A stretch of DNA of 32,802 bases from Chloroflexota bacterium (GTDB taxonomy: Bacteria > Chloroflexota > Limnocylindria > Limnocylindrales > CSP1-4). The notes beneath the pieces were generated by a model, which did not search any database, had not been told where the DNA came from, and worked only from the letters and a program-made list of their open reading frames with translations. Both the position numbers and the translations under genes were made by a program. The DNA lies in assembly GCA_003171065.1 (NCBI GenBank), contig PMXQ01000123.1:6117-38918 (forward strand). Direction: 5' to 3'. Below, in pieces: positions 24,526 to 32,421 of the stretch (its first letter is position 1; every line of letters begins with the position of its first letter).

Positions 24526-25656
24526 GTGTTCGCTCATGATCAGCGCTCCACGCGTCGCGTGGGCGCCCTGTCAGCTCTTCTGGTGTCACTGCTCCTTGTT
24601 GTCGCTGCGTGCGGGTCGTTGGCAACTGGCAAATCGGACACGCTCGTGGGAAGTGCCATCGGCGCCAACCCCACCACCGTTCCGGTTGCCCTGGCCGTCC
24701 CCACGGCGACACCCGCGGCGACACCCGCGACCGGGTCTTCGGCCCCGTCCGACAACACCGCCGTCGATGCCGGGTCTCTGCAGGCCGCGATGGTAGCGGT
24801 CATCAAGCAGGTCACGCCGTCCGTGGTCGTCATCCAGACCGACTCCGGACTCGGCTCCGGCGTCATCTACAACACGGCCGGGGACATCGTCACCAACTAC
24901 CACGTGGTCGGGACATCGACGACATTCCAGGTCACTCTCTCGAACGGCAAGTCCTACAACGGCACGCTGGTCGGAAGCTATCCCCCGGATGACGTAGCCG
25001 TGATCAAGATCACCGCTCCGAGTCTGACGCCGGCAGTGTTCGGCGACTCCAGCCAGCTGTCGGTGGGCGACTTCGTCCTGGCCATGGGCAACCCGCTCGG
25101 GCTTCAGTCGAGCGTCACCGAAGGGATCGTCAGCGCTCTCGGCCGGCAGGTGTCGGAGCCGACCGGCAACACGCTGCCTGATGTCATCCAGACCAGCGCC
25201 GCGATCAACCCCGGCAACAGCGGCGGCGCGCTCGTCGACCTCGAAGGCCAGGTCGTCGGCATCCCAACGTTGGCCGCGACGGATCCCCAGCTCGGCGGTA
25301 GCGCTCCCGGCATCGGCTTCGCCATCTCGAGCAATCGCGCCAAGACCATAGCCGATCAGCTGATCGCCAGCGGGCACGTGACCAACTCCGGCCGCGCCTA
25401 CCTTGGCGTCGAGATCATGGATACCAGCACCGGCGTCGGCGTCTACTCGGTCGTCTCGGGCGGGCCGGCCGCCACGGCCGGGATCAAGGCCGGCGACCTG
25501 ATCCTTTCGATCAACGGCCAGGCCACGACGGACACGGACGCGCTCTCCGGGATCATGGCCGACCTCAAGCCGGGTGCCGTGGTCAAGGTCGTCGTCCAGC
25601 ATTCGGACGGAACCAAGGCGACCCTTACCGTGACCCTCGGCCAGCTGCCTGGCTAA
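24526..25656 (+). CDS. HtrA/DegP-type trypsin-like serine protease with PDZ domain, lipoprotein
   Basis: This extracytoplasmic quality-control protease has 376 residues. A signal sequence ends in lipobox VVAAC, so it is predicted to be lipid-anchored, followed by a Thr/Pro/Ala-rich linker (to about residue 80). The protease domain holds the triad His126 (TNYHVVG), Asp156 (PPDDVAVIKI) and Ser232 (NPGNSGGAL). A C-terminal PDZ domain (about 290-373) includes AYLGVEIMD and AGIKAGDLILSINGQ. GTG 24526 was chosen for GGAGG 8 bases upstream and because it begins just before the signal peptide; ATG 24481 is an alternative. An OmpR-type two-component system lies immediately downstream in the opposite direction, and the promoter has response-regulator-like repeats, suggesting stress control. 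Confidence 0.95.
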   Translation: MFAHDQRSTRRVGALSALLVSLLLVVAACGSLATGKSDTLVGSAIGANPTTVPVALAVPTATPAATPATGSSAPSDNTAVDAGSLQAAMVAVIKQVTPSVVVIQTDSGLGSGVIYNTAGDIVTNYHVVGTSTTFQVTLSNGKSYNGTLVGSYPPDDVAVIKITAPSLTPAVFGDSSQLSVGDFVLAMGNPLGLQSSVTEGIVSALGRQVSEPTGNTLPDVIQTSAAINPGNSGGALVDLEGQVVGIPTLAATDPQLGGSAPGIGFAISSNRAKTIADQLIASGHVTNSGRAYLGVEIMDTSTGVGVYSVVSGGPAATAGIKAGDLILSINGQATTDTDALSGIMADLKPGAVVKVVVQHSDGTKATLTVTLGQLPG

Positions 25657-25681
25657 ACCTCGTCGCGGCCACAACTTCGGT

Positions 25682-25703
25682 GAGCGCGCCTTCGGGCGCG
25701 CTC
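25682..25703 (+). terminator. Hairpin with TTCG tetraloop after htrA
   Basis: A perfect 9-bp stem (GAGCGCGCC with GGCGCGCTC) closes a TTCG tetraloop, 25 bases after the htrA stop and before the convergent kinase gene. Such loops are very stable; no T-run follows, but the position between convergent genes supports a terminator for either strand. Confidence 0.7.
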
Positions 25704-25818
25704 GCTGGTTCTCGGGCGGTCGGCGGATCATCCTCACGCGGGACAGGATGGAGCGGATGTGCACGCACGCTCTTAGGAGCCGTGCCGGAACCAGCCGCCG
25801 GGGCCGGGAGCCCCGGCC

Positions 25819-27078
25819 TCAGCCGGCCGAGCGGATCGGCAGATCGAAGCGGATGGCGGTGCCGCCTTCGGCTGGACGCTCGGCGCGGATGGTGCCGCCG
25901 TGCGCCTCCACGAGCCGGCGGGCGATCGCTAGGCCAAGACCCGAGCCGCGCGACTCGGCTGACCTGGCGAAGCGGTCGAACAGGTGCGGCAGCACCTCGG
26001 GCGCGATGCCGGGCCCGTGGTCGACGACGGAGAGTGTGACCCTGTCAGGGCCTCGCTCGCCGGCGATCAGGACGTCGCTGCCGGCAGGCGCATATCGCAG
26101 CGCGTTGGCGACGAGGTTGCCAATCACCTGGCGGACACGCAGCGGGTCCAGCTCCACGAGCGGCAGGTCGTCCGGCATCTCGACGCGCAGCTGCACGCCG
26201 GCACCGGCCGCCAGCGCTTCGAATGAAGCGGCAACCTCCTGCGCAAGAACCGGCAGATCGGTCGTCTCCCGATGGAGGGCGAGCGTGCCGGCCTCCGCGA
26301 GCGCCAGCGTCCGGAGATCCTCGACGAGCCCGGTCAGCATCTGGATCTCTTCGACCGCGGCGGCCAGATGGGCTTCGTCGGTCGGGTGGACGCCGTCGAT
26401 CATCGCTTCGAGCTCGCCCTGCAGGACCGCCAGCGGCGTGCGCAGTTCGTGGCTGACGTCCGCGAGCAGGGTGCGGCGCTGCCGCTCGTCCTCTTCGAGC
26501 CGAGCGGCCATCGCGTTGAAGGCCTCCACCAGCGACCGTAGCTCGCGCGGGCCGCGGCGGTAGTCCGCCACCCGCGCCGAGTAGTCGCCAGCTTCCAGGC
26601 GGCCGGCCGCCTCGATCAGATCACCGAAGGGAAGCGCGAAACGGCGCGCGCCGCGGGCGATCCCGGCGACGGCGACTATCAGGAAGAGCAGGACCACGAC
26701 GGCCAGCAGTCCCGTGCTCGCGCCTGCAAGGCCCAGCGCGGTCAGGACTTGCCCGATGACGATCAGCGGGCCGACGATGACCAGCATGAAGATGAGGACG
26801 ATGCCGATGGCGAAGCGGATGAAGAACATCCGCCGCATGCGGCGCCACGGGAACTCGCCCTGCGGTGGCCACGGTTCGCCGGCGGGCCACCAGCCGGGTC
26901 GATCGCGGTGTCGCGGCCGCCATGGTCGGCGCCGCTCGTGGCGACGGCCAGCCTGGCTCGGGCCCGCGTAGCTCGAGGCCGCGTGGTCCCGTCCTCTGCG
27001 TCGCGAGCCGGGATGCGGATCCGATCGCCCCGGATCCCCGATCGGGCCGTCCGGGCGACCGTTGGAGGGTCCGCTCAC
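25819..27078 (-). CDS. Sensor histidine kinase with short extracytoplasmic loop
   Basis: The 419-residue kinase pairs with the OmpR-type regulator encoded upstream. Residues 1-80 are a Arg/Gly/Pro/Trp-rich, probably disordered cytoplasmic tail. Two membrane helices (about 85-108 and 117-140) enclose a loop of only about 10 residues. A HAMP-like linker follows (about 141-195). The H-box is DVSHELRTPLAVL with His210, then an N-box (NLVANALRYAP) and G-boxes (DHGPGIAPE and SRGSGLGLAIA). The short loop makes it resemble intramembrane-sensing kinases that respond through a partner membrane protein. The GTG start overlaps the regulator stop by 4 bases (GTGA), with CAGGAG just before. Confidence 0.93.
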   Translation of the reverse strand: MSGPSNGRPDGPIGDPGRSDPHPGSRRRGRDHAASSYAGPSQAGRRHERRRPWRPRHRDRPGWWPAGEPWPPQGEFPWRRMRRMFFIRFAIGIVLIFMLVIVGPLIVIGQVLTALGLAGASTGLLAVVVLLFLIVAVAGIARGARRFALPFGDLIEAAGRLEAGDYSARVADYRRGPRELRSLVEAFNAMAARLEEDERQRRTLLADVSHELRTPLAVLQGELEAMIDGVHPTDEAHLAAAVEEIQMLTGLVEDLRTLALAEAGTLALHRETTDLPVLAQEVAASFEALAAGAGVQLRVEMPDDLPLVELDPLRVRQVIGNLVANALRYAPAGSDVLIAGERGPDRVTLSVVDHGPGIAPEVLPHLFDRFARSAESRGSGLGLAIARRLVEAHGGTIRAERPAEGGTAIRFDLPIRSAG

Positions 27079-27767
27079 TCCTGCTCCTCGGCGAAGCGGT
27101 AGCCGACGCCATAAACCGTCTGGACGTAGCGCGGGCGGCTCGGGTCGGGCTCGAGCTTGCGGCGCAGGTTCTTTACGTGGGCGTCGATGGCCCGCTCGTA
27201 CGTCTCGAAGGCGAGACCGTGAATGGCGTCGAGCAGCTGCGATCGAGTGAAGATTCGACCGGGCTGGCGCGCCAGGGCGACCAGAAGCTGGAACTCGGTG
27301 GGAGTCAGCTCGACCGTCCGTCCCTCGACCTCGACACGCATTCGGGCGATGTCGATCGAGACACCCGAGCCCTCGATTCGATCGCTCGGCTCAGTCTCGC
27401 GGTCGACCCGCCGCAGAATCGCCCGAACTCGAGCAACCAGCTCCCGCGGGCTGAACGGCTTGGTGACGTAGTCGTCCGCGCCGATCTCCAGGCCGAGGAC
27501 GCGATCCAGCTCGTCGTCGCGAGCGGTGAGCATCACGATCGGCACCGACGACTCGCGGCGCAGGGTGCGAGCCACGTCCAGGCCGTCCATTCCGGGCAGG
27601 CCCAGGTCCAGGACCAGGATGTCGGGCTTGCGCGCGCGCGCGGCCTTGAGCGCCGACGGTCCGTCGACCGCGGTCAGCACAGCGAATCCGGCGTGCTCGA
27701 GGTAGTCGCGAGCTAGCTCCACGATGCGGGGCTCGTCATCAACGACAAGGACGGTCTTCACGGCCAT
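27075..27767 (-). CDS. OmpR family response regulator
   Basis: The 230-residue regulator has a receiver domain (1-115) with acidic Asp10/Asp11, phospho-acceptor Asp54 in LVLDLGLPGMDG, Thr81 in MLTARDD, and Lys103 in VTKPFSPREL. A winged-helix DNA-binding domain follows (about 135-228), including ELTPTEFQLLVALARQPGRI and VYGVGYRF. It is phosphorylated by the kinase translated right after it. ATG 27767 gives the standard protein start; no good Shine-Dalgarno is seen. Proteins of this family bind direct repeats at 10-11-bp pitch, and two such candidate sites exist nearby, upstream of the HtrA gene and upstream of the small membrane-protein gene that precedes this one. Confidence 0.95.
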   Translation of the reverse strand: MAVKTVLVVDDEPRIVELARDYLEHAGFAVLTAVDGPSALKAARARKPDILVLDLGLPGMDGLDVARTLRRESSVPIVMLTARDDELDRVLGLEIGADDYVTKPFSPRELVARVRAILRRVDRETEPSDRIEGSGVSIDIARMRVEVEGRTVELTPTEFQLLVALARQPGRIFTRSQLLDAIHGLAFETYERAIDAHVKNLRRKLEPDPSRPRYVQTVYGVGYRFAEEQE

Positions 27768-27912
27768 CTCATGCTAAGCCCGGACCCACCGGATCGCCGC
27801 TTGCCTGCGCTCGTCGGACGGGCGATCTGCGGCGCGCTGCCGGTGGATCCGGACGCCGGCGCCAGCCGGCGGCGCACCTGCCAGCGATGCGGGAAGTTGC
27901 CGTTGCCGGCGA

Positions 27913-28386
27913 TCAACTCGCGGCCGGCCCGGTGGGGGAGCCGCCCGGCGTCTGGCCCGACTGCTCTTCGTGCGCTCGGCGATGCCACTCGTCGAACGCG
28001 CCCCTGCGGGCCGAGTGCCAGTGCCCACCGTGCCAGCGCTCTTCGTGCGAGCCCCAGCCGTCCGGTCCGCCGGGTCCGCCGGGCCCGCCGGGCCCGCCGA
28101 GTCCACTCGAGCCGCCCGGTCCGCGGCGATCCCAGCCGCCGTGGGCGTGGCCCCAGAACGCGAGCCGCAGCACCCGGAAGACCATCACCAGGATGAGCAC
28201 CGTGACGATGAGGCCGACGATTCCAGAGGCGCCGAAGGCCCCGCCGTACACCCACGGCGAGACGTTCGTCGCGTTGGTCCCGGCGCCGGCCACAAACCCG
28301 GCACTGTAGGCGCCTGCCGTCAGCGCGGCGATCACGCCGATCACCAGCAGGGCGCCAAGAAGGCGAAATCCGCCTCCGTTTCTCAT
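27913..28386 (-). CDS. Small His/Gly-rich membrane protein linked to the two-component system
   Basis: The protein has 157 residues and starts at ATG 28386, with AGGAG 5 bases upstream. Two hydrophobic helices occupy about residues 7-30 and 48-72. The C-terminal half is unusual: a run of GGPGGP-type repeats (about 92-107), then many His and Trp residues (HEERWHGGHWHS, then DEWHRRAHEE). The His cluster could bind a metal ion or form an unstructured cytoplasmic tail. It lies 145 bases upstream of the response regulator on the same strand, so it is probably the first gene of that operon and may be a sensing partner for the short-loop kinase. No family name can be given with confidence. Confidence 0.78.
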   Translation of the reverse strand: MRNGGGFRLLGALLVIGVIAALTAGAYSAGFVAGAGTNATNVSPWVYGGAFGASGIVGLIVTVLILVMVFRVLRLAFWGHAHGGWDRRGPGGSSGLGGPGGPGGPGGPDGWGSHEERWHGGHWHSARRGAFDEWHRRAHEEQSGQTPGGSPTGPAAS

Positions 28387-28472
28387 GTCATCTCCTACCG
28401 ACGCGCACCCGAGCGGGACGATCGGTTGGCCGGGCGCGCCTGGCCAACTTCGACACTCAGGCTGACCAGTGG

Positions 28473-28511
28473 CTGTGAAGGACTGGTGAATGCCGGCCGG
28501 AGGAGTGGTGA
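28473..28511 (-). promoter_or_regulatory. TTCAC repeats at 11-bp pitch upstream of the small membrane-protein gene
   Basis: Read on the minus strand, TTCAC occurs at 28490-28486 and 28479-28475, an 11-base pitch. A further TCACCA (28511-28506) lies 22 bases (two turns) from its copy at 28489-28484. This resembles an OmpR-type site and shares the TTCA core and spacing of the repeats before htrA. It lies about 90 bases upstream of the gene. Confidence 0.45.
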
Positions 28512-28520
28512 GGGCCCCTC

Positions 28521-28584
28521 TTGACGTCGTCGCCGCGGGGGGAGTAAATTCACCGCGCGCTGAGTTCATCAGCCGATGAATTAC
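28521..28584 (+). promoter_or_regulatory. Promoter and TetR-type operator of the ABC exporter operon
   Basis: TTGACG (28521-28526) and TAAATT (28545-28550) are separated by 18 bases, the best sigma-70-like promoter in the window. Overlapping and following the -10 are inverted repeats: TTCATC-AGCC-GATGAA at 28565-28580, and outer AATTCA (28547-28552) with TGAATT (28577-28582). A repressor bound here would block initiation. The operon's own TetR protein is the obvious candidate. Confidence 0.7.
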
Positions 28585-28649
28585 CTCAGGACGGCCCGTG
28601 AGGCCGTACGGTGAGGCGCGAACGGATCTACCGGAAAGGGATCTCGACG

Positions 28650-29777
28650 ATGTGGGCGATGGCGGCCAAGGAGTTCCGAGAGCTGAGCCGGGACAGGCGC
28701 ACGGTGGCGATGCTGATCGCGCTGCCGCTCCTCCTGCTGATCGTTTTCGGATACGCCGCCAGCTTCGACGTGACCTCGATCAAGACGATCATCGTTGGGC
28801 CGCAGGCTCAGCAGCTTGCGACGGCAGCCGAGGGCATCGCCAGCTCGCCGTTCGACATCGTGGCCATCCGGCCCGGCGACGGCGAGGCTCAGGCCGAGGA
28901 CGCCCTGCGGCGCGGCGAGGCCACGGTCGTGATCGTGGCCGATCTCCACAACCCCGCGATCCTGATCGACGGGGCGGACCTGTTCAGCGCCAAGGCCGCG
29001 GTGGCTGCCTTCGCCAACCTCTCCAGCCACGCGGGGTCCGGGTCGGGGAGCGCCATCCCGATCCAGCTGCCCGCGCCGACGATCATGTTCAACCCCGACC
29101 TCAAGACCTCGACGATCATGGTCCCTGCCCTGGCCGGCATGATCCTGGTCTTCGTCGGCACGGTCGCCACCAGCCTCGGCGTCGTCCGGGAACGTCAGAG
29201 CGGAACGCTCGAGCAGCTCGCCGTCATGCCCTTCCGGCCGGCGGACGTCTTCGTCGGCAAGATCTTGCCCTACCTCGTTCTCGCCGTCCTGGACATGACC
29301 ATGGTCATCGGGGCGGGAATGCTGATCTTCGGGGTCCCGTTCAACGGCAACCCGCTGATCTTCGCCCTCGGGGCCGCGCTCTTCCTGTTCGTCACCCTGG
29401 GCCTGGGCGTACTCATCTCGACGGTCTCCGAGACGCAGGGTCAGGCCATCCAGCTGGCGATGATGACCCTGCTGCCGCAGATCCTTCTTTCGGGCCTGAT
29501 CTTCCCGCTCGACTCCATCGCCTGGGGCGTCCGCTGGATCGCCTACTTCCTGCCGCTGACGTACTTCGTGGAGATCGCTCGAGGTGTGCTCGTTCGCGGT
29601 GCCCCGCTCGATGCCCTGATCACGCCGCTGGTCGCGTTGGCGGTCCTGGGGACGCTGGTCTTCGGTCTGTCAGTGCTGCGTTTCCGGCGCGATCTGGCGC
29701 CGGCTGGATCCGGCGCCCGGCCGAAGGGCAGGACCCGGGGGACGGATAGGACCCAAGGGACGGAAGGTGCCGCATGA
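28650..29777 (+). CDS. ABC-2 type transporter permease (YhbS/YbhR-like)
   Basis: The 375-residue membrane subunit begins AMAAKEFRELSRDRRTVAML, the typical amphipathic start of this family, followed by a first helix (LIALPLLLLIVFGYAA). An extracytoplasmic domain of about 120 residues follows, then five helices with the family motif VVRERQSGTLEQLAVMPFRP (about 180-200) between them. ATG 28650 is chosen as it matches homologue starts and AAAGG lies about 10 bases upstream; GTG 28611 is in frame but has no ribosome site. The end overlaps the ATPase start (ATGA). The C-terminal tail is Lys/Arg/Thr/Gly-rich. With the tandem ATPase it likely exports drugs or another small hydrophobic compound. Confidence 0.92.
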   Translation: MWAMAAKEFRELSRDRRTVAMLIALPLLLLIVFGYAASFDVTSIKTIIVGPQAQQLATAAEGIASSPFDIVAIRPGDGEAQAEDALRRGEATVVIVADLHNPAILIDGADLFSAKAAVAAFANLSSHAGSGSGSAIPIQLPAPTIMFNPDLKTSTIMVPALAGMILVFVGTVATSLGVVRERQSGTLEQLAVMPFRPADVFVGKILPYLVLAVLDMTMVIGAGMLIFGVPFNGNPLIFALGAALFLFVTLGLGVLISTVSETQGQAIQLAMMTLLPQILLSGLIFPLDSIAWGVRWIAYFLPLTYFVEIARGVLVRGAPLDALITPLVALAVLGTLVFGLSVLRFRRDLAPAGSGARPKGRTRGTDRTQGTEGAA

Positions 29778-31624
29778 GCGGCCCGGCTGAGCTCGAACGG
29801 CAGGCGAAGGCGGCCGGTCGGGGCTCCGCTCCCGTCGCGGGTTCCTCGGAAGCTCCGCGCCCGGTGGCCGGCCGGGACGCCACGTGGGGCGTGTCGGGAC
29901 TGGTCGTCCGGTACGGCAGCCACGTGGCACTCGACGGTATCAGCCTCGAAGTCCCCTCGGGCGTCATCACGGCGGTGGTCGGGGCGGACGGTTCGGGCAA
30001 GTCTTCTCTCCTCAAGGCGCTGGCCGGGGCTGTTCGACCCGCGGCCGGAGAGGTGAGGCGCCCCGATCGACTTCATCTCGGCTTCGTGTCGACCGACCGG
30101 GGCGTCTATCGCGACCTGACGGTACGCGAGAACCTCAGCTTCGCCGGGCGGGCGTACGGGCTCCACGATGAGGAGCTGGACGAGAAGATCGAAGCCACTC
30201 TCCGCCGAATCGGGCTCGAAGGCGCGGAGCGCCGGCTGGCAGATCGCCTTTCCGGCGGGATGCGCCAGAAGCTCGCGGTGGCGATGGCCCTTCTTCACGA
30301 CCCGGCGCTGCTCGTCCTCGACGAGCCCACGACCGGCATCGACCCGCTGAGCCGGGTCGAGCTGTGGGAGCTCATCGCCGATATCGCGGCGGGCGGCACG
30401 GCCGTGGCCTTCGCGACCTCCTATGTCGACGAGGCCGAACGTGCCTCTCGGGTGCTGGTTCTGTCCGAGGGCCGAGCGCTCGCCGCAGGTGCGCCCGACG
30501 AGATAGTCGCGGCGATGCCGGGGAGCATCTGGACCTCCGAGGGTCCGCTCGACGGCCGCTCGTTGCGGCGCGGGACGAGCTGGCGGACCTGGATCGAGGC
30601 AGGCGCGAAGGCGCCGCCCGGCGCCACGCGGACCGAGCCGGACCTCGAGGATGCACTCGTCGTCGCGGAGCTGGAGCGGGAGCCGGCGGGAGCCTACCAT
30701 GGGGCAACCGGCGCCGGCGGATCGGGCGCCGGCCCGGCGCGCCCCACTGACGCCATTCCCCTGCTCGCCGTGCGGGGCATCGGCCAGCGATTCGGGCAGC
30801 TGCAAGCCCTCGAAAACGTGGACCTGGACGTCAGGCCGGGCGAGGTCGTGGGCCTCATCGGGGCCAACGGAGCGGGCAAGACCACCCTGATCCGCATCGC
30901 CCTGGGAATCCTGCGACCGACTTCCGGCGAGGCGTCGCTCTTTGGCGAGGCGCCGGGCCGCGAGATGCGCCGCCGCGTCGGGTACATGCCCCAGGGCCTG
31001 GGACTGTACGACGATCTGACGGTCGGGGAGAATCTCTCGTTCGTGGCGCGGTCCTTCGGCGTGGCCGATGCGCCGGCGACGGACGCGGAGGTCACTTTGT
31101 CCCGCGACCGTCTCGTCGGGGAGCTGCCCCTCGGCCTTCGCCGCCGCGTCGCCTTCGCCGCGACTCTGTCGCATCGCCCCGAGTTGCTCATCCTCGACGA
31201 GCCCACCTCGGGCGTCGGGGCGTTGGGGCGGGCACGGCTCTGGGAGTTGATTCGATCCGCCGCCGAAGCCGGATCCGGCGTGCTCGTGACCACGCACTAC
31301 ATGAGCGAGGCGAGTCAGTGCGACCGCCTCGTGGTGCTGATGGCCGGGCGGGTGGCGGCGCGCGGCACGGCCGCGGACATCGCCGACGACCTGGTCACTC
31401 AGGAGGTGTTCGCCGAGCCGTGGGACCGGCCGTTCCGCGCTCTCAAGGACGCGGGCCTGCCCGTGGCCCTGACCGGGCGCCGCATCCGCATTCCGGGCGC
31501 CGATCCGGCCACCGTCCGCGCCGCCCTGGCGGCCGCCGGAGTCAAGGCGGAGCTGCGTCCCTCAGCGGCGACATTCGAGGAGGCCTTCGTCCTGCTGGCC
31601 CGCGGCGACGAGGCCGCCGGCTGA
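29774..31624 (+). CDS. ABC transporter ATPase with two fused nucleotide-binding domains (YbhF-like)
   Basis: The 616-residue protein joins two ATPase domains. Domain 1 has Walker A GADGSGKSS (70-78), signature LSGGMRQ (159-165) and Walker B LLVLDEPTTG, but lacks the Q-loop Gln (GFVSTD) and has Ser216 in place of the switch His. Domain 2 has Walker A GANGAGKTT (363-371), Gln407, Walker B LLILDEPTSG and His508, but its signature is degenerate (ELPLGLRRR). One composite ATP site should therefore be active and the other inactive. A linker of about 70 residues separates the domains. ATG 29774 overlaps the permease stop (ATGA), and its own stop overlaps the next start (TGATG), so the three genes form one operon. 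Confidence 0.94.
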   Translation: MSGPAELERQAKAAGRGSAPVAGSSEAPRPVAGRDATWGVSGLVVRYGSHVALDGISLEVPSGVITAVVGADGSGKSSLLKALAGAVRPAAGEVRRPDRLHLGFVSTDRGVYRDLTVRENLSFAGRAYGLHDEELDEKIEATLRRIGLEGAERRLADRLSGGMRQKLAVAMALLHDPALLVLDEPTTGIDPLSRVELWELIADIAAGGTAVAFATSYVDEAERASRVLVLSEGRALAAGAPDEIVAAMPGSIWTSEGPLDGRSLRRGTSWRTWIEAGAKAPPGATRTEPDLEDALVVAELEREPAGAYHGATGAGGSGAGPARPTDAIPLLAVRGIGQRFGQLQALENVDLDVRPGEVVGLIGANGAGKTTLIRIALGILRPTSGEASLFGEAPGREMRRRVGYMPQGLGLYDDLTVGENLSFVARSFGVADAPATDAEVTLSRDRLVGELPLGLRRRVAFAATLSHRPELLILDEPTSGVGALGRARLWELIRSAAEAGSGVLVTTHYMSEASQCDRLVVLMAGRVAARGTAADIADDLVTQEVFAEPWDRPFRALKDAGLPVALTGRRIRIPGADPATVRAALAAAGVKAELRPSAATFEEAFVLLARGDEAAG

Positions 31625-32235
31625 TGGCCCGGACAGGCCGCCGACCGAAGCGACCGGCGGACGAGGATCGGGCCGCCTCGCCGGACACCCGCCTGGCGAT
31701 CCTGGCTGCCGCCAGGGCCCGCTTCGCCCAGAGCGGCTACGACGGCGCCTCGACGCGTGCCATCGCCACCGCCGCGGGTGTGGACGCGGCCCTGATCCAC
31801 CATTACTTCGGCAGCAAGCAGCGCCTCTTCGTCGCCGCAATGGAGCTCCCGTTCGATCCAGATGCGGTCCGGAAAGCGGTGATCGCCGGACCTCGAGATG
31901 CGCTTGGCGAGCGGATCGTCCGCTTCTTCCTGGATCTGTGGGAAGAGCCGGTCAGGCGCCAGATACTGCTCGGGATGGTCCGCTCGGCGATGACGGATCC
32001 GGAGGCCGCGGCGATGGTCCGGCGAGTGGTGGTCGAAGGCGCGATCCTGCCACTGGTAGCCGAAACTGGCGTCACCCTCCCGGCGGTGCGGGCCACTCTC
32101 GTGGGCAGCCAGCTGATGGGTCTGGCGCTCATCCGCTACATCTTGTGCGTCGAGCCCCTGGCCGGCGCTCCGATCGAGACGGTAGTCGCCGCGGTCGGAC
32201 CCACGATCCAGCGCTACGTCATGGACCCGCTGTAG
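31624..32235 (+). CDS. TetR/AcrR family transcriptional regulator
   Basis: The 203-residue protein has a TetR helix-turn-helix domain in residues 20-66: LAILAAARARFAQSGYDGAS, then TRAIATAAGVDAALIHHYFGSKQRLFVAAM. The C-terminal domain (about 80-203) is helical, with VRRQILLGMVRSAMTDPEAA typical of regulators next to ABC exporters. ATG 31624 shares its A with the ATPase stop (TGATG), so it is the last gene of the exporter operon and would be made in step with it. It probably represses the operon by binding the inverted repeats that overlap the operon promoter at 28545-28584. The ligand is unknown. Confidence 0.92.
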   Translation: MARTGRRPKRPADEDRAASPDTRLAILAAARARFAQSGYDGASTRAIATAAGVDAALIHHYFGSKQRLFVAAMELPFDPDAVRKAVIAGPRDALGERIVRFFLDLWEEPVRRQILLGMVRSAMTDPEAAAMVRRVVVEGAILPLVAETGVTLPAVRATLVGSQLMGLALIRYILCVEPLAGAPIETVVAAVGPTIQRYVMDPL

Positions 32236-32421
32236 GCGGCCACCAGGCGAAGTAGTCCGGCGCATCGAAGACAACGTCGGCCCTGGCTCCGCCTTGCCGA
32301 GGAACGTGACCCACGGCGTCACCGTCGGGTTGAAGGCGGTGGTCATCGCGATAGCCCGGCGGTCACCTCTTCGGAAGTCGAGGGTCGAGGTCGCGGGCGC
32401 GCCCGGATTGTTGGCTTTCGG
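32219..32421 (-). pseudogene. Possible frameshifted gene remnant
   Basis: After the stop of the partial permease the same minus-strand frame stays open and reads like protein with high third-position GC: RRAIAMTTAFNPTVTPWV then TFLGKAEPG. Near 32281 it loses sense, but one frame over it continues as ADVVFDAPDYFAWWPP before a TGA at 32221-32219. Adding one base near 32281 joins both parts into one sensible sequence. No ribosome site precedes ATG 32346, and I do not recognise the family. It may be a decayed C-terminal domain or a short gene with a sequencing error. Confidence 0.4.

Noticed and set aside
28065-28105. Tandem GGTCCGCCG-like repeats.
   Set aside because: They encode the Gly-Pro repeat of the small membrane protein and are not a separate element.
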